From: Gilvimarinus chinensis DSM 19667
GTDB lineage: Bacteria; Pseudomonadota; Gammaproteobacteria; Pseudomonadales; Cellvibrionaceae
Assembly: GCF_000377745.1 (NCBI RefSeq)
Contig: NZ_KB898708.1
Span: 1-64,000 of the forward strand
DNA: 64,000 nucleotides
Reading direction: 5' to 3'
Position 1 is the stretch's first letter, and the number at the start of each line of letters is the position of its first letter. Positions 51,186 to 61,860 of this stretch are shown piece after piece. A program made the translations under genes and the position numbers. The notes beneath the pieces were generated by a model. The model was not told the origin of the DNA and made no database searches. It was given only the letters and a program-made list of their open reading frames with translations.

Positions 51186-52324
51186 GATTAGTTCTGACCC
51201 TGTCATTGACCGCGCTGCTGGCTGGCTGTTCACTGTTTGGCAAAGAAGATGGCACAGAGCCTATGGAGTTGGTGGATTTTGAGCCCACCGCTAAAGTCGA
51301 TCGGGTTTGGAAGCGCAGCTCTGGTGTAGGGCAGGGCGATGGTCACACCCGCCTGGAGCCCGCCATCAATGATGGCCTGCTGTATGCGGTGGATTATCGT
51401 GGTGAATTAACGGTAATCGACCGTCAAAGCGGTAAGGTTAGCTGGGATCGTGACCTCGATGAGTTACTCGCCGGTGGGGTGGGTGTTGGTGGCGGACAAC
51501 TTTTGTTGGGCACCGATGAAGGTGAAGTTCTGGCGCTGGGTAGTGATGATGGCCGCGAACTATGGCGCACCCAGCTCAGTAGTGAAATTATGTCGACACC
51601 GGTAGGTGACGGCAAGGTGGTGGCAGCACACACCCTGGATGGCCGTCTTACAGTACTGGATGCGCAAACGGGTGAAGTGCTTTGGTTTTACGACAACCCT
51701 CCACCCAAGCTGACGCTACGGGGCCGCTCTGCACCTGTTATTACTGACTCTGCCATTTATGCCGGTTTCTCTAACGGTCGATTAATGGCTTTCAATCCGC
51801 AAAATGGTTTGATTTTGTGGGAGCAGCGTGTGGCTATGCCGAAAGGCCGCTCTGATCTGGAAAAAATGGTCGACATTCAGGCGTCTCCGATTTTAGTGGA
51901 TGGCATTTTGTATGTCAGTGGTTATCAGGGGCGCTTAATGGCGGTCAGTCGTGCTACCGGCCGTCCTCTGTGGGCGGTGGATTCTTCCAGCTACCAAGAG
52001 TTATGGTTTGACAGTAGCGAGCTGTTTGTGACCGAAGACAACAGTGCTGTAGTTGCTTACGATGCCAACAGCGGCACCGAAAGCTGGCGCAATGAACAGA
52101 TGCTGCGCCGCCTGCTAACGGGCCCGGTCAGCGTGGGTGACTATGTGGCAGTAGCCGATGACGACGGCTATATTCATGTACTGAATCGCAGCGATGGCAG
52201 TTTTGCCGCGCGTACTAACATTGATGGCTCTGGGGTGCGTGCACCTTTATGGAGTGATGGTGAGCTATTTTACGTACTGGCCAACGATGGCAAGCTCGCC
52301 GCCTACCGCATCTCGCCTAAATAA
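51182..52324 (+). CDS. bamB: outer-membrane protein assembly lipoprotein BamB
   Basis: BamB is the beta-propeller lipoprotein of the BAM complex that inserts outer-membrane proteins. The 380-aa protein has a signal with lipobox LAGC (C16) and eight PQQ-like blades, visible as repeated A-x-D...G...W segments (VDYRGELTVIDRQSGKVSWD, VAAHTLDGRLTVLDAQTGEVLW and VAVADDDGYIHVLNRSDGSF). It overlaps yfgM by 4 bases and precedes der after 42 bases, which contain a small GC hairpin (52332-52347). bepA, a related assembly factor, is near the start of this window. Confidence 0.95.
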   Translation: MRLVLTLSLTALLAGCSLFGKEDGTEPMELVDFEPTAKVDRVWKRSSGVGQGDGHTRLEPAINDGLLYAVDYRGELTVIDRQSGKVSWDRDLDELLAGGVGVGGGQLLLGTDEGEVLALGSDDGRELWRTQLSSEIMSTPVGDGKVVAAHTLDGRLTVLDAQTGEVLWFYDNPPPKLTLRGRSAPVITDSAIYAGFSNGRLMAFNPQNGLILWEQRVAMPKGRSDLEKMVDIQASPILVDGILYVSGYQGRLMAVSRATGRPLWAVDSSSYQELWFDSSELFVTEDNSAVVAYDANSGTESWRNEQMLRRLLTGPVSVGDYVAVADDDGYIHVLNRSDGSFAARTNIDGSGVRAPLWSDGELFYVLANDGKLAAYRISPK

Positions 52325-52366
52325 CCCTCGTGCCGCCTGCGGGCGGCCGTATCAGATACTAAAACT

Positions 52367-53746
52367 ATGATCCCTGTTATTGCTTTGGTCGGACGCCCTA
52401 ATGTTGGCAAGTCCACCATGTTCAACCGTTTAACCCGCAGTCGCGACGCCATTGTGGCGAACTATGCAGGCCTTACCCGCGATCGAAAATACGGCGAAGC
52501 GCTGATTGGTGAGCGTCGCTGTATGCTGATTGATACCGGTGGTATCAGCGGTGAAGAAGAGGGCATAGACACGGTAATGGCGGGACAGTCTTTGCAGGCC
52601 ATTGAAGAAGCGAACATCGTTTTGTTTATGGTGTCTGCGCGGGACGGTTTAACCGCAGCCGATCACATGATTGCCAAAGAGCTGCGCCAGCGTGGTAAAA
52701 CTACCTACCTCGTGGCAAATAAGATTGATGGTATGGACCCTGATATCGCCCTTGCACCATTTTACGAGCTGGGCTTAGGTGAGGTCTTTGCCACCACCGC
52801 AACCCATGGTCGCGGTGTAAAGTCGATGATGGAATCGGTGCTTGAAGCTATTCCCCCCGCGCCAGAAGAAATTGAAGCCGAGGCGCCCAAGGGCATTAAA
52901 ATGGCCATCGTTGGCCGGCCCAACGTTGGTAAGTCTACCCTGGTAAACCGTATGCTGGGCGAAGACCGAGTGGTCGTCTACGACTTGCCTGGCACCACCC
53001 GCGATAGTATTTACATTCAGTATGAGCGTTTCGGTAAGCCCTATACCATTATTGATACCGCGGGTGTTCGTCGGCGAAAAAATGTTTCCCTTTCGGTAGA
53101 AAAATTTTCTATCGTAAAAACGCTACAGGCAATTGATGATGCCAATGTGGTTATTCTGGTGATTGATGCCAGTGAAGGTGTAGTGGAGCAAGATTTACAC
53201 CTGATGGGCACGGTCATCGATGCGGGTCGCGCTTTGGTGGTCGCGTTAAACAAGTGGGATGGGCTGGAAGACAGTCATAAGCAGTATGTGAAAAACGAAC
53301 TGGATCGGCGCTTACGTTTTATCGATTTTGCCAATATTCACTATATTTCTGCGCTGCACGGCACGGGAGTGGGTGAGCTTTATAAGTCCATTGAGCAGGC
53401 CTACCAAAGTGCTACCGATAAGCTGTCTACCAGCTTTTTAACTCAAATTCTGCAAGACGCTGTCAGCGAGCATCAGCCACCGATGATCAACGGTCGTCGC
53501 ATTAAGCTGCGTTATGCGCACGCGGGCGGAGCCAACCCGCCAGTGATTGTGATTCATGGTAATCAAACAGCAAAGGTTCCCGCTCATTACGAGCGATATC
53601 TGGAAAAGACGTACCGCCGTGCATTGAACTTGCGTGGCACCCCAGTGCGTATTGAGTTTCGGTCAAGCGATAACCCGTTTGCTGGTCGTAAAAAAGCCAA
53701 AGCGCCGGCGCGCAGTTCGCGCCGCGCACCTCGCAAAGGCAGCTAA
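52367..53746 (+). CDS. der: GTPase Der (EngA), ribosome biogenesis
   Basis: Der is an essential GTPase for 50S ribosome assembly with two tandem G domains. The 459-aa protein has GRPNVGKST in both domains (about residues 9 and 187), switch motifs DTGGIS and DTAGVRR, and NKIDG and NKWDG guanine-specificity motifs. A KH-like C-terminal domain (about 355-440) ends with a basic tail ([18 protein letters not shown]). Length is typical. It is the last gene of the hisS-yfgM-bamB-der group. Confidence 0.97.
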   Translation: MIPVIALVGRPNVGKSTMFNRLTRSRDAIVANYAGLTRDRKYGEALIGERRCMLIDTGGISGEEEGIDTVMAGQSLQAIEEANIVLFMVSARDGLTAADHMIAKELRQRGKTTYLVANKIDGMDPDIALAPFYELGLGEVFATTATHGRGVKSMMESVLEAIPPAPEEIEAEAPKGIKMAIVGRPNVGKSTLVNRMLGEDRVVVYDLPGTTRDSIYIQYERFGKPYTIIDTAGVRRRKNVSLSVEKFSIVKTLQAIDDANVVILVIDASEGVVEQDLHLMGTVIDAGRALVVALNKWDGLEDSHKQYVKNELDRRLRFIDFANIHYISALHGTGVGELYKSIEQAYQSATDKLSTSFLTQILQDAVSEHQPPMINGRRIKLRYAHAGGANPPVIVIHGNQTAKVPAHYERYLEKTYRRALNLRGTPVRIEFRSSDNPFAGRKKAKAPARSSRRAPRKGS

Positions 53747-53818
53747 TAAGCACTGTATGTTCTGTGTGCGACGCGCTTATATAAGGCTATTGTGTGACTT
53801 GCGAGCCGCTAAACACTG

Positions 53819-54715
53819 ATGAATTCGTTCGTTTTAATCGGCTTTTGTTTGGCTGTGGGGCTGGCGCTTCAGTTTGGCCGCTTAGCGGGCGAGTCTTTAG
53901 CGGCCAGGCTTAATGCTTATGTCATCAATATTGCCCTGCCAGCGCTCATTTTTTTCGAGTTACCGCGCTTAACTTTTGATGCCACCATAATTCTGCCCGT
54001 ATTGGTGTGTTGGTCAGTAATGGTGGTAACTGCGCTTGGCGTGCTACTGGCTTCACGTCTCTTTTCTCTGTCGAAATCCATAAGCGGTTGTTTATTATTA
54101 ATGCTGCCGTTGGGCAACACCGGTTTTGTGGGCATCCCCCTGATTGACGCTTTGGTTGGGTCCGAAGGAGTCGGTTACGCCATTTTGTATGATCAGTTTG
54201 GCACCTTTTTAGCGTTGAACACCTTTGGCATAGCTGTCGCCGTTGGCTATAGCGGTGGGCAGGCTTCTGTTGTTGCTATCGCCAAACGAATTATGAGCTT
54301 TCCACCTTTTCTCTGCTTATTGTTGGCTTTTGCGTTGCTATGGTGGGAGTATCCGGTTTGGTTGGATCAAAGTTTTAGGTTTGTTGCTTGGACGTTGGTA
54401 CCTGTAGTGATGGTGGCTGTGGGCATATCCTGGCGCTTGAAGCTTAACCGCGAAGATATCGTCGTATTCAGTGCTGCACTGCTGACGTACTGCGTTTTTA
54501 AGCCACTCGTTGCGGTGCTGTTTTCGCACCTCTATGGTGGGACTGGTTTAGCGCACCAAGTGGTGGTTTTAGAGGCGGGAATGCCAGCGATGATTTCAGC
54601 CGGTGTGTTAGCAATGCGCTATAACCTGGCCCCCAGGCTCGCTGCATCACTGGTCGGATACAGCCTGCCGGCAGGAATTCTGTCGCTATTTGTTTGGCGC
54701 TTCCTACTGCAATAA
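53819..54715 (+). CDS. AEC family transporter
   Basis: The 298-aa integral membrane protein belongs to the auxin efflux carrier family. About ten hydrophobic helices are present, in two repeats of five, with family segments NAYVINIALPALIFFELP and LPLGNTGFVGIPLIDALVG in the first half, GMPAMISAGVLAMRYNL in the second. AEC members in bacteria export small acids such as malate, but the substrate is not shown by sequence. It stands between der and the convergent thiG gene, with the AEC stop and the thiG stop 73 bases apart. Confidence 0.88.
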   Translation: MNSFVLIGFCLAVGLALQFGRLAGESLAARLNAYVINIALPALIFFELPRLTFDATIILPVLVCWSVMVVTALGVLLASRLFSLSKSISGCLLLMLPLGNTGFVGIPLIDALVGSEGVGYAILYDQFGTFLALNTFGIAVAVGYSGGQASVVAIAKRIMSFPPFLCLLLAFALLWWEYPVWLDQSFRFVAWTLVPVVMVAVGISWRLKLNREDIVVFSAALLTYCVFKPLVAVLFSHLYGGTGLAHQVVVLEAGMPAMISAGVLAMRYNLAPRLAASLVGYSLPAGILSLFVWRFLLQ

Positions 54716-54788
54716 TCTTTTTTACTCTCTGTTTGATGTCGACACATCACACGATGTGTTGTGGACATTATTGCACTGTGTGAGTTTT

Positions 54789-55583
54789 TTAGGTTTTTTG
54801 TTGGTGCCAAAAAGGCTGGCCAATGGTAGGTGTGCTTGGGCTTGCAGTTTGACGTGTTTGCATTAAACCGGCCAGGTAAGCCTCTCGGCCGGATTTGATC
54901 GCGCCGGCAAAAGCTTTAGCCATTAATGGCGGGTTTTGCGCTTTAGCTACAGCCGTATTTAACAGCACCGCATCGTAGCCCATCTCCATGGCTTCTGCTG
55001 CCTGGGAGGGGGCGCCCAGGCCAGCGTCAACCACCAGCGGGCAATTAAAACGTTCACGTAAAGCTTTTAATGCGTATCGGTTTAATAATCCACGCCCTGT
55101 GCCTATTGGTGCCCCCCATGGCATGAGAACCTGGCACCCGGCCTCAACCAATTTTTGACATAAAATTAAATCATCGGTGCAATAGGGTAATACTTTGAAG
55201 CCCTGGCTTATTAGTTCTTGCGTTGCTTCTAAAAGGGCAAAGGGGTCGGGCTGTAAATTATAGTCATCACCAATCACTTCCAACTTAACCCAATCGGTGT
55301 CGAATAATTCTCGAGACATTTGCGCTAAGTTCACCGCTTCTTTCACGGATTTACAACCGGCGGTATTGGGTAGCAGAGTGCAGCCAGTTTCGCGAATGTG
55401 TTGCCAAAAACGTTCGCCGTCTCCCGCGCTTGGGTTTTGTCGGCGCAGGCCTAAGGTTACTATTTCGGCGCCGGAGGCGCTAACGCTGTCGCGCATTTGC
55501 TCCGGGGATTCGTACAGTGCGGTGCCCAGTAAAAAGCGGCTCGTAAACGTTTTACCGTACAGTGTTAATTCATCGGATTGCAT
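54789..55583 (-). CDS. thiG: thiazole synthase ThiG
   Basis: ThiG makes the thiazole phosphate ring of thiamine from deoxyxylulose phosphate, dehydroglycine and the thiocarboxylate of ThiS. The 264-aa protein has the TIM-barrel core: [19 protein letters not shown] at the N-terminus, [34 protein letters not shown], and [13 protein letters not shown]. The lysine of the KLEVIGD segment is the likely Schiff-base residue. Length is normal (256-267). It follows thiS by two bases in the thiO-thiS-thiG operon on the minus strand, under the TPP riboswitch. Confidence 0.96.
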   Translation of the reverse strand: MQSDELTLYGKTFTSRFLLGTALYESPEQMRDSVSASGAEIVTLGLRRQNPSAGDGERFWQHIRETGCTLLPNTAGCKSVKEAVNLAQMSRELFDTDWVKLEVIGDDYNLQPDPFALLEATQELISQGFKVLPYCTDDLILCQKLVEAGCQVLMPWGAPIGTGRGLLNRYALKALRERFNCPLVVDAGLGAPSQAAEAMEMGYDAVLLNTAVAKAQNPPLMAKAFAGAIKSGREAYLAGLMQTRQTASPSTPTIGQPFWHQQKT

Positions 55584-55585
55584 GA

Positions 55586-55810
55586 TTAACCTCCTCCTAC
55601 CGGCGCGACAATGTCAATTAAATCGCCGCTGCCGAGCAGTGTGTCAGCATACGCGGAGCGGGGCACAAACTCGCCGTTAATGGCGGCGGCAAATTTTTCT
55701 GGTATTTGTTGTTCACTTAGCCAGTGCTCGATAGCATCGGCGAGGTCACTCCCTGCCGGCAATAGGCAAGACTCGCCATTTAAAAAAACTTCTATGGTGC
55801 GATTACTCAT
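55586..55810 (-). CDS. thiS: sulfur carrier protein ThiS
   Basis: ThiS is the ubiquitin-like carrier whose C-terminal glycine is converted to a thiocarboxylate for thiazole synthesis. The 74-aa protein ends in PVGGG, the expected GG tail (with one further Gly), and starts [20 protein letters not shown]. It overlaps thiO's end and begins at ATG 55810. thiF is not in this window. Length fits, at the longer end of the family. Confidence 0.94.
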   Translation of the reverse strand: MSNRTIEVFLNGESCLLPAGSDLADAIEHWLSEQQIPEKFAAAINGEFVPRSAYADTLLGSGDLIDIVAPVGGG

Positions 55811-56963
55811 ACACAGGCTCGCTGCTTAAGTTCGTAGTGTTTGATGAACAGTTATTGGGGCTTTTAAATAGTGTGCCGAAAGGACTTTGGCAAGTGTGCT
55901 GAATAACATCCATTACGTGGTCGACAACCGCGGGCGCCAGTAAATACCCGTGGCGGTAAAGCCCATTGGCCGTAATCAGCCCCGGCTGATCGGTTACGCT
56001 GGGTAAGTTGTTGGCAAAGGCGGGGCGCAGATTAACCCCGGCTTCTACTATTCGTGCTTCGGCAAAGGCCGGTGCCAAGGTGTAAACAGCGCTTGATAAT
56101 TCAAGGCTTGATTGCAATGAGATCGGTGAAGTGTCTTCACTTTCGATTTGCGTTGCGCCAATGACAAAACGATGATCTGGTTTGGGAACAATATACAATT
56201 GATAGCGCGGGTGCATTAACCGCACGGGGCGGTTTAATATGACTTCTGTGGTTTCCAGATGTAAGGTTTCGCCGCGTACACCGCGTAAGTTTGCCAGTGT
56301 TTCTCGTGCGCCCACCCCACGGCAATCAAGTACGAGGTCAAAGGTATGACGCTCGGCGGTATTTTTGTTCTTGATGCAAAAAGGCTCTGCGCTAACGCTT
56401 GTGTTCTCGTAAATGCTTACCTGTGGCAGAGACAGTTGTTCATGTAGATGCTGCAGTAGCTGGCGATTATCCAGATGCGCTTCGGGCGATAGCAGTAGGC
56501 CTTTTTGAAATTGTCGGCTTAAGTCTGGTTCCAGCTGTTGGAGCTCAGCGCTTTGTACTTGCTGAATACTGCAGCCTGGCTCTGCGCGAAGCTTGTGTGT
56601 GTCGGCCAAAAATTGGTGCAGCTCGTTTTCGTCTTGCGGGTGGGCTACCAACAAGCTGCCATTTTGATGAATGCACGTTGCGGCGTTTGTTCCAAGCTCG
56701 TTTAGCCATTGGCTCCAGCGCTCAAGTCCATATACGCCCATGGTGTACACTTCAGGCCCGGATTCTGCGGCTTCACTGATGGGGGCGAGCATTCCGGCGG
56801 CCGTGTGCGCGGCGCATTGAGGGTTGCTCATACTTGCGGCATCAAAAAGGCTCACGCGAAACCCTGCAGTGCTAAGCCGCCAGGCAAGGAGTTTGCCGAG
56901 TAAGCCTGCGCCTGCGATACCAATGTTGGCATCCGAAGTTAATTTGGGAAAACTTGCGGTCAC
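55803..56963 (-). CDS. thiO: glycine oxidase ThiO
   Basis: ThiO is an FAD-dependent oxidase that turns glycine into dehydroglycine for ThiG in aerobic bacteria. From GTG 56963 the protein has 386 aa: MTASFPKLTSDANIGIAGAG, with the dinucleotide motif GIAGAGLLGKLLAW at about 13-26, and DAO-family C-terminal segment NGLYRHGYLLAPAVVDHVM. GTG is chosen because GAGG lies upstream and because the frame to 57173 runs through the riboswitch. It leads the thiO-thiS-thiG operon. An oxidase in place of the anaerobic ThiH suggests an oxygen-using lifestyle. Confidence 0.94.
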   Translation of the reverse strand: MTASFPKLTSDANIGIAGAGLLGKLLAWRLSTAGFRVSLFDAASMSNPQCAAHTAAGMLAPISEAAESGPEVYTMGVYGLERWSQWLNELGTNAATCIHQNGSLLVAHPQDENELHQFLADTHKLRAEPGCSIQQVQSAELQQLEPDLSRQFQKGLLLSPEAHLDNRQLLQHLHEQLSLPQVSIYENTSVSAEPFCIKNKNTAERHTFDLVLDCRGVGARETLANLRGVRGETLHLETTEVILNRPVRLMHPRYQLYIVPKPDHRFVIGATQIESEDTSPISLQSSLELSSAVYTLAPAFAEARIVEAGVNLRPAFANNLPSVTDQPGLITANGLYRHGYLLAPAVVDHVMDVIQHTCQSPFGTLFKSPNNCSSNTTNLSSEPVYE

Positions 56964-57014
56964 AATTGCCTCACGTATGAGGCTGGAATCAGGGAGGCCG
57001 CCAGTGCTGGCGTT

Positions 57015-57138
57015 ACTTGTTCCCTCCGCAGGTGCCAGCCTGTTCAGGTTCCACGGGTTCGGCCGTACCGATCTCAGCCTTCGCTCCACATTTTGCAAAC
57101 AATTGGGTTGTTTACGTGGCCAAGGCGCCCCGACAAGT
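57015..57138 (-). promoter_or_regulatory. TPP riboswitch (THI element)
   Basis: On the minus strand ACTTGT (5', 57138-57133) and ACAAGT (3', 57020-57015) make the closing stem P1. Between them CGGGGCGCC, GGCTGAGATCGGTACGGCC, GAACCCGTGGAACCTGAAC, AGGCTGGC and GGAGGGAACA match the conserved TPP-aptamer segments (CUGAGA, ACCUGA and the GGGAA-type 3' part). The P3 arm is extended by an extra hairpin (GTAAACAA-CCCAA-TTGTTTGC). It lies directly upstream of thiO and should turn down the thiO-thiS-thiG operon when thiamine pyrophosphate is plentiful, probably by hiding the GTG start region. Confidence 0.95.
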
Positions 57139-57156
57139 GCGCTCAATATAAAGATA

Positions 57157-58527
57157 TTAAGACGAGGTTGCAATCACCTCGCTGGTAAACTCGCCGGTGC
57201 CTAGCTGAGTAGTGAGCTGCTGCTTAGCTTGCAGTTGTGAGGCATCGCGCACTACTGTGCCCTGCGCGTCTTTGACGACAGCAAAGCCACGGTTAAGTGT
57301 TGCCAATGGGCTGACACTATCCAGTAGGCGGGCTTTTTCCTGCAGTTGCTGCTGCAGGTTGGCAAGACGCAGTTGCATGGTGTGCTCAAGCCGTTGTTGC
57401 AGGCCAGCCAGATTTTGTTGTGCCTGTTTTAGGCGTGGTTGTGGGGCCTGGTGCTGCTGTCGCTTTTGCAGGTTGGCAAACTGCTGTGAGCATTGTGTCA
57501 GACGCTGTTGCATCGAGCGTGTTAAGCGAATTTCAAGCTGGTCGAGACGTTGAGCCTGGTGTCGTAAAGACTCGCCCGGATGGCGGAGCCGTTTTTGCAA
57601 GGCGTCGAGCTTTGCGTGCACTTGCGCTAACTGAGTAGCGATGGCTTTGCCAAGCGCCAGCTCGCGCTGCTTCAGGGTGTTGATATGTTCACGGACATCG
57701 GGCACCGCGATTTCGGCTGCTGCGGATGGGGTAGGTGCGCGATGATCAGCGACAAAGTCGGCAATGGTAAAGTCCGTTTCGTGGCCCACGGCGCTAATAA
57801 GCGGAATAGGGCAAGAGCGGATTTGACGCGCTAACGCCTCATCATTAAAGGCCCATAAATCTTCTATAGAACCGCCCCCTCGGGTCAGTATCAGTAGGTC
57901 AAACAGCTGGCTCCGCTCGGCCAGTTGTAGGGCCTGGATAATAGCGGAAGCAGCTTGTTCACCCTGTACGGGTACAGGTAATACCGTTACTTTTTGGGTC
58001 GGGTAACGCCGTTGAATAACGGCCAAAACATCACGAATGGCCGCGCCAGTGGCAGAAGTAATGACTCCAATATGCTCGGGGTGCGGAGGGAGCGCCTGCT
58101 TACCTTCCGGCGCAAATAGCCCCTCGCTCGCCAGCTTGGATTTTAACGCGTCAAAAGCGCGCTGCAGTGCACCGAGGCCGGCTTCTTCCATGTGTTCGGC
58201 AACGAGCTGGTAGTCACCGCGACCTTCGTAAATGCTGACGCGGGCGCGAAGTAAAACTTGCCGGCCGTTTTGTATGTCAAAGCGTACCTGTTGGTTGCGG
58301 CCGCGAAACATGGCGCAACGCACCTGGGCTTTGTCGTCCTTTAAGGTGAAGTACCAATGGCCGGAGCTGGGGCGGGCAAGGTTGGAAATTTCACCTTCTA
58401 CCCAAATTAAGGGTAGGTGGGTTTCCAGCAGTTGCCGGCTTATCCAGTTCAGCCGTGAAACGCTTAACACTTCCCGCTCGGCGGGCAGGGTGTTGGGGGG
58501 CAGATTATCGCTTGAAGTGTTATTCAT
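57157..58527 (-). CDS. xseA: exodeoxyribonuclease VII large subunit
   Basis: XseA is the catalytic subunit of ExoVII, a single-strand DNA exonuclease with XseB. The 456-aa protein (E. coli 456) has an OB-fold at about 18-110 ([40 protein letters not shown]), the nuclease core at about 130-330 ([61 protein letters not shown]) and a long coiled-coil C-terminus rich in Gln and Leu. It is divergent from guaB with about 200 bases between them, the usual order. The promoter of the thiO operon must lie in its 3' end or further upstream, since the riboswitch begins 18 bases after its stop. Confidence 0.96.
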   Translation of the reverse strand: MNNTSSDNLPPNTLPAEREVLSVSRLNWISRQLLETHLPLIWVEGEISNLARPSSGHWYFTLKDDKAQVRCAMFRGRNQQVRFDIQNGRQVLLRARVSIYEGRGDYQLVAEHMEEAGLGALQRAFDALKSKLASEGLFAPEGKQALPPHPEHIGVITSATGAAIRDVLAVIQRRYPTQKVTVLPVPVQGEQAASAIIQALQLAERSQLFDLLILTRGGGSIEDLWAFNDEALARQIRSCPIPLISAVGHETDFTIADFVADHRAPTPSAAAEIAVPDVREHINTLKQRELALGKAIATQLAQVHAKLDALQKRLRHPGESLRHQAQRLDQLEIRLTRSMQQRLTQCSQQFANLQKRQQHQAPQPRLKQAQQNLAGLQQRLEHTMQLRLANLQQQLQEKARLLDSVSPLATLNRGFAVVKDAQGTVVRDASQLQAKQQLTTQLGTGEFTSEVIATSS

Positions 58528-58656
58528 CGCGCCATTGTAGCAGAGGCGTTTTGTGCCTTTGCAGCCTTTATTTGCAAGGTGTTGGCGGGTCTGTCGCCGT
58601 GTTACAAAAATAAAACAAATTCAGCAGCTTACAGGCCTCATTTTGGCATCATTGAG

Positions 58657-58686
58657 TTTACCTGGCGGGTGGATTTGCGGTATACT
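58657..58686 (+). promoter_or_regulatory. probable guaB promoter
   Basis: TTTACC (58657-58662) and TATACT (58681-58686) are 18 bases apart, about 40 bases before the guaB start, in the gap divergent from xseA. Purine-nucleotide control by a PurR-type site is known for E. coli guaBA, but I see no clear site here. Confidence 0.5.
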
Positions 58687-58725
58687 TTCGCGCTTATTTT
58701 TCTCAAGCGCAAAGGTTGGATGGCT

Positions 58726-60201
58726 ATGTTGCGAATCGCTGAAGAAGCTCTCACGTTTGACGATGTTTTGCTGGTGCCCGGTTACTCCGAGGTAACCCCC
58801 AAGGACGTGTCGCTAAAAACTCGTCTGACTCGCGGAATCGCTCTGAATATCCCCCTGATTTCAGCTGCAATGGATACTGTTACCGAAGCTCGGCTGGCTA
58901 TTGCCATCGCGCAAGAGGGTGGCATTGGCATTATTCACAAAAGCATGCCTATTGAGCAGCAGGCGCAGCAGGTGCGAGCGGTTAAGAAGTACGAAGCTGG
59001 TGTGGTGAAAGATCCTATCACCATAGAGGCAAGTGCAAGCATTAATGACCTGCTGGCGCTGACCAAAGCCAACAATATTTCAGGTGTACCTGTACTGGAA
59101 AGCGGTGATTTAGTGGGTATTGTCACCCGCCGTGATGTCCGCTTTGAGTCTAATAAAGAAGCGCCTGTCTCAAGTATCATGACGCCCAAAGATAAGCTGG
59201 TGACCACTCTTGAGGGTACCGGTGCCGATGAAATTCGCGCCCTGTTGCACAAGCACCGCATTGAAAAAGTGCTGGTGGTGAACGAAGAATTTAAGCTGCG
59301 CGGCATGATCACAGTCAAAGATATCAACAAAGCCGAAAAATACCCCAATGCCAGCAAAGACCCAGAGGGTCGTTTGCGTGTGGGTGCCAGTGTTGGCACC
59401 AGTGCCGATACGGATAGCCGAGTAAAGGCTCTGGTGGAGGCCGGTGTTGATGTACTGGTGGTTGATACCGCTCATGGTCATTCCAAAAATGTGATCGACC
59501 GTGTACGCGCCATCAAACAAAAATACCCGGATGTACAGGTGGTAGGTGGTAATATCGCTACTGCTGAAGCCGCCGTTGCGCTGGCTGAAGCCGGCGCGGA
59601 TGCGGTTAAAGTCGGGATTGGCCCTGGCTCTATTTGCACCACCCGTATCGTTAGCGGCGTGGGCGTGCCACAGATTTCTGCCATTGCTAATGTAGTCGAG
59701 GCGCTAAAAGGTACCGAGGTGCCCGTGATTGCCGATGGTGGTGTGCGCTTCAGTGGTGATTTGGCTAAAGCCATTGTTGCGGGCGCCGACTGCGTGATGA
59801 TGGGGTCAATGTTTGCCGGGACCGAAGAGGCACCGGGCGAGGTTGAACTGTACCAGGGCCGTACCTACAAGGCCTATCGTGGCATGGGCTCGCTGGGCGC
59901 CATGGCGCAAACCCAGGGTTCGTCAGACCGCTACTTCCAGGATGCCAGCGAAGGCGCCGAAAAACTCGTTCCAGAAGGTATTGAAGGGCGCGTACCCTAT
60001 AAAGGCCCGCTGAACGCTATCGTGCATCAGCTGATGGGCGGCTTGCGCTCTGCCATGGGCTACACGGGCAGCCGCAACATGCAGGAAATGCGTACCCAGC
60101 CTAAGTTCGTTCGCGTCACAGCTGCTGGCATGGGCGAGAGCCATGTGCACGATGTGCAAATTACCAAAGAGGCGCCTAACTACCCAGTAAGTGGTCGCTA
60201 G
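58726..60201 (+). CDS. guaB: IMP dehydrogenase
   Basis: GuaB oxidises IMP to XMP, the first step towards GMP. From ATG 58726 the protein has 491 aa and begins [18 protein letters not shown] as in E. coli. Two CBS domains lie at about 95-205 ([20 protein letters not shown]). The catalytic Cys is in [17 protein letters not shown] (about 305), and [19 protein letters not shown] and [14 protein letters not shown] complete the IMP site. The start 58720 (MAMLRI) is an alternative. guaA follows after 81 bases that hold a terminator-like hairpin. Confidence 0.96.
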   Translation: MLRIAEEALTFDDVLLVPGYSEVTPKDVSLKTRLTRGIALNIPLISAAMDTVTEARLAIAIAQEGGIGIIHKSMPIEQQAQQVRAVKKYEAGVVKDPITIEASASINDLLALTKANNISGVPVLESGDLVGIVTRRDVRFESNKEAPVSSIMTPKDKLVTTLEGTGADEIRALLHKHRIEKVLVVNEEFKLRGMITVKDINKAEKYPNASKDPEGRLRVGASVGTSADTDSRVKALVEAGVDVLVVDTAHGHSKNVIDRVRAIKQKYPDVQVVGGNIATAEAAVALAEAGADAVKVGIGPGSICTTRIVSGVGVPQISAIANVVEALKGTEVPVIADGGVRFSGDLAKAIVAGADCVMMGSMFAGTEEAPGEVELYQGRTYKAYRGMGSLGAMAQTQGSSDRYFQDASEGAEKLVPEGIEGRVPYKGPLNAIVHQLMGGLRSAMGYTGSRNMQEMRTQPKFVRVTAAGMGESHVHDVQITKEAPNYPVSGR

Positions 60202-60225
60202 GCATTAGCCTTTAATCGATTTAAC

Positions 60226-60254
60226 AACCCCTGTATTCACCTGCAGGGGTTTTT
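60226..60254 (+). terminator. terminator-like hairpin between guaB and guaA
   Basis: aacccctg (60226-60233) pairs with caggggtt (60244-60251) around a 10-base loop and is followed by T (60250-60254). It lies 25 bases after guaB and 29 bases before guaA, so part of the transcripts probably stop here. Partial termination would give more GuaB than GuaA. Confidence 0.75.
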
Positions 60255-60282
60255 CATTTTCTCACTAGCATTTGGAACACCC

Positions 60283-61860
60283 ATGACTCAGGACATTCAC
60301 GCTCAGCGCATTCTGATTCTCGACTTTGGCTCTCAATACACGCAACTGATTGCCCGACGCGTACGTGAGGTGGGGGTTTACTCCATTATTCGCGCCTACG
60401 ATATGACCGAAGAGGAAATTCGCGAGTTCGACCCCAGCGGTATTATCTTGGCGGGTGGCCCCGAGTCGGTCACACTTGAGAATTCACCGCGTGCGCCAGA
60501 GGTGGTGTTTAACTTAGGTGTGCCCGTGTTGGGTATTTGCTACGGCATGCAGACGATGGCCGAGCAGTTGGGTGGTAAAGTTCAGGGGTCAGCGATTCAA
60601 GAGTTTGGTTATGCGCAGGTAAAAGTCGAAGACGCCGGCCCACTGCTGCACGACATTAAAGATCATGTGGGAGCTGATGGCAGCGCTCTGATGGACGTAT
60701 GGATGAGCCACGGCGATAAAGTGGTCTCTCTGCCCGAGGGTTTTGAAGTGATGGCATCTACACCATCGTGCCCCATTGCGGCCATGCACTGTGAGGCCAA
60801 AGAGTTTTATGGTTTGCAATTCCACCCGGAAGTCACCCATACCTTGCAGGGCAAGCGCATCTTTGAGCACTTTGTATTGAAACTGTGCGGTTGCGACGCT
60901 TTGTGGACGCCGGCCAATATTGTGGAAGACGCTATCGTAAAAGTGCGCGAGCAAGTGGGTAGCGATAAAGTGTTGTTAGGGCTGTCTGGCGGTGTGGACT
61001 CCTCCGTGGTGGCGGCACTGCTGCACAAGGCCATCGGTGACCAACTGACCTGTGTGTTTGTGGATAACGGCCTGCTGCGTAAAGGCGAGGGCGATCAGGT
61101 AATGGACATGTTCGCCAAGAACATGGGGGTACGGGTCATTCGCGCCGACAAAGAAGCCCTGTTTTTAGGGCGCCTTGAAGGCGAAAACGACCCCGAGCGC
61201 AAGCGCAAAATTATTGGTAACAGCTTCATTGAAGTGTTCGATGAAGAAGCGGCAAAAATTAAAGACGTTAACTGGTTGGCGCAGGGCACGATTTACCCGG
61301 ATGTGATCGAATCGGCCGCGGCAAAAACAGGTAAAGCCCATGTAATTAAATCCCACCACAATGTTGGCGGTTTGCCCGATGACATGAAGCTGGAGCTGGT
61401 TGAGCCACTGCGTGAGTTGTTCAAGGACGAAGTTCGTGCAATCGGTTTAGAGTTGGGCTTGCCTTACGATATGGTGTATCGCCACCCGTTCCCGGGGCCT
61501 GGCCTGGGCGTACGCATTTTGGGTGAAGTGAAAAAAGAATACGCCGATATTCTGCGCGAAGCGGATGCTATTTTTATTGAAGAGTTGCACAACGCCGATT
61601 GGTACCACAAAACCAGCCAGGCCTTTGCGGTATTTTTGCCGGTTAAATCGGTAGGCGTGGTGGGCGATGGTCGCCGTTACGAGTGGGTTATTGCGCTGCG
61701 TGCGGTAGAGACCATCGACTTTATGACAGCCCGGTGGGCGCACTTGCCTTACGAGCTGCTGGAAAAGGTCTCCAATCGAATTATCAATGAAATCTCTGGT
61801 GTTTCGCGGGTTACCTACGATGTTTCCAGCAAGCCGCCTGCGACCATCGAGTGGGAGTAG
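60283..61860 (+). CDS. guaA: GMP synthase (glutamine-hydrolysing)
   Basis: GuaA aminates XMP to GMP using ammonia from its glutaminase domain. The 525-aa protein (E. coli 525) has a class I glutaminase domain (about 1-205) with catalytic Cys in GICYGMQ and the His-Glu pair in QFHPEVTHT, an ATP pyrophosphatase domain with the P-loop [13 protein letters not shown] (about 232-244), and the C-terminal dimerisation domain with [14 protein letters not shown]. The C-terminal [11 protein letters not shown] is the usual ending. The YceI lipoprotein gene overlaps its last 41 bases. Confidence 0.98.
   Translation: MTQDIHAQRILILDFGSQYTQLIARRVREVGVYSIIRAYDMTEEEIREFDPSGIILAGGPESVTLENSPRAPEVVFNLGVPVLGICYGMQTMAEQLGGKVQGSAIQEFGYAQVKVEDAGPLLHDIKDHVGADGSALMDVWMSHGDKVVSLPEGFEVMASTPSCPIAAMHCEAKEFYGLQFHPEVTHTLQGKRIFEHFVLKLCGCDALWTPANIVEDAIVKVREQVGSDKVLLGLSGGVDSSVVAALLHKAIGDQLTCVFVDNGLLRKGEGDQVMDMFAKNMGVRVIRADKEALFLGRLEGENDPERKRKIIGNSFIEVFDEEAAKIKDVNWLAQGTIYPDVIESAAAKTGKAHVIKSHHNVGGLPDDMKLELVEPLRELFKDEVRAIGLELGLPYDMVYRHPFPGPGLGVRILGEVKKEYADILREADAIFIEELHNADWYHKTSQAFAVFLPVKSVGVVGDGRRYEWVIALRAVETIDFMTARWAHLPYELLEKVSNRIINEISGVSRVTYDVSSKPPATIEWE

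Noticed and set aside
56964-57173. Upstream extension of thiO
   Set aside because: The frame is open, but this segment is the TPP riboswitch; the GTG at 56963 has a GAGG and gives the normal N-terminus.
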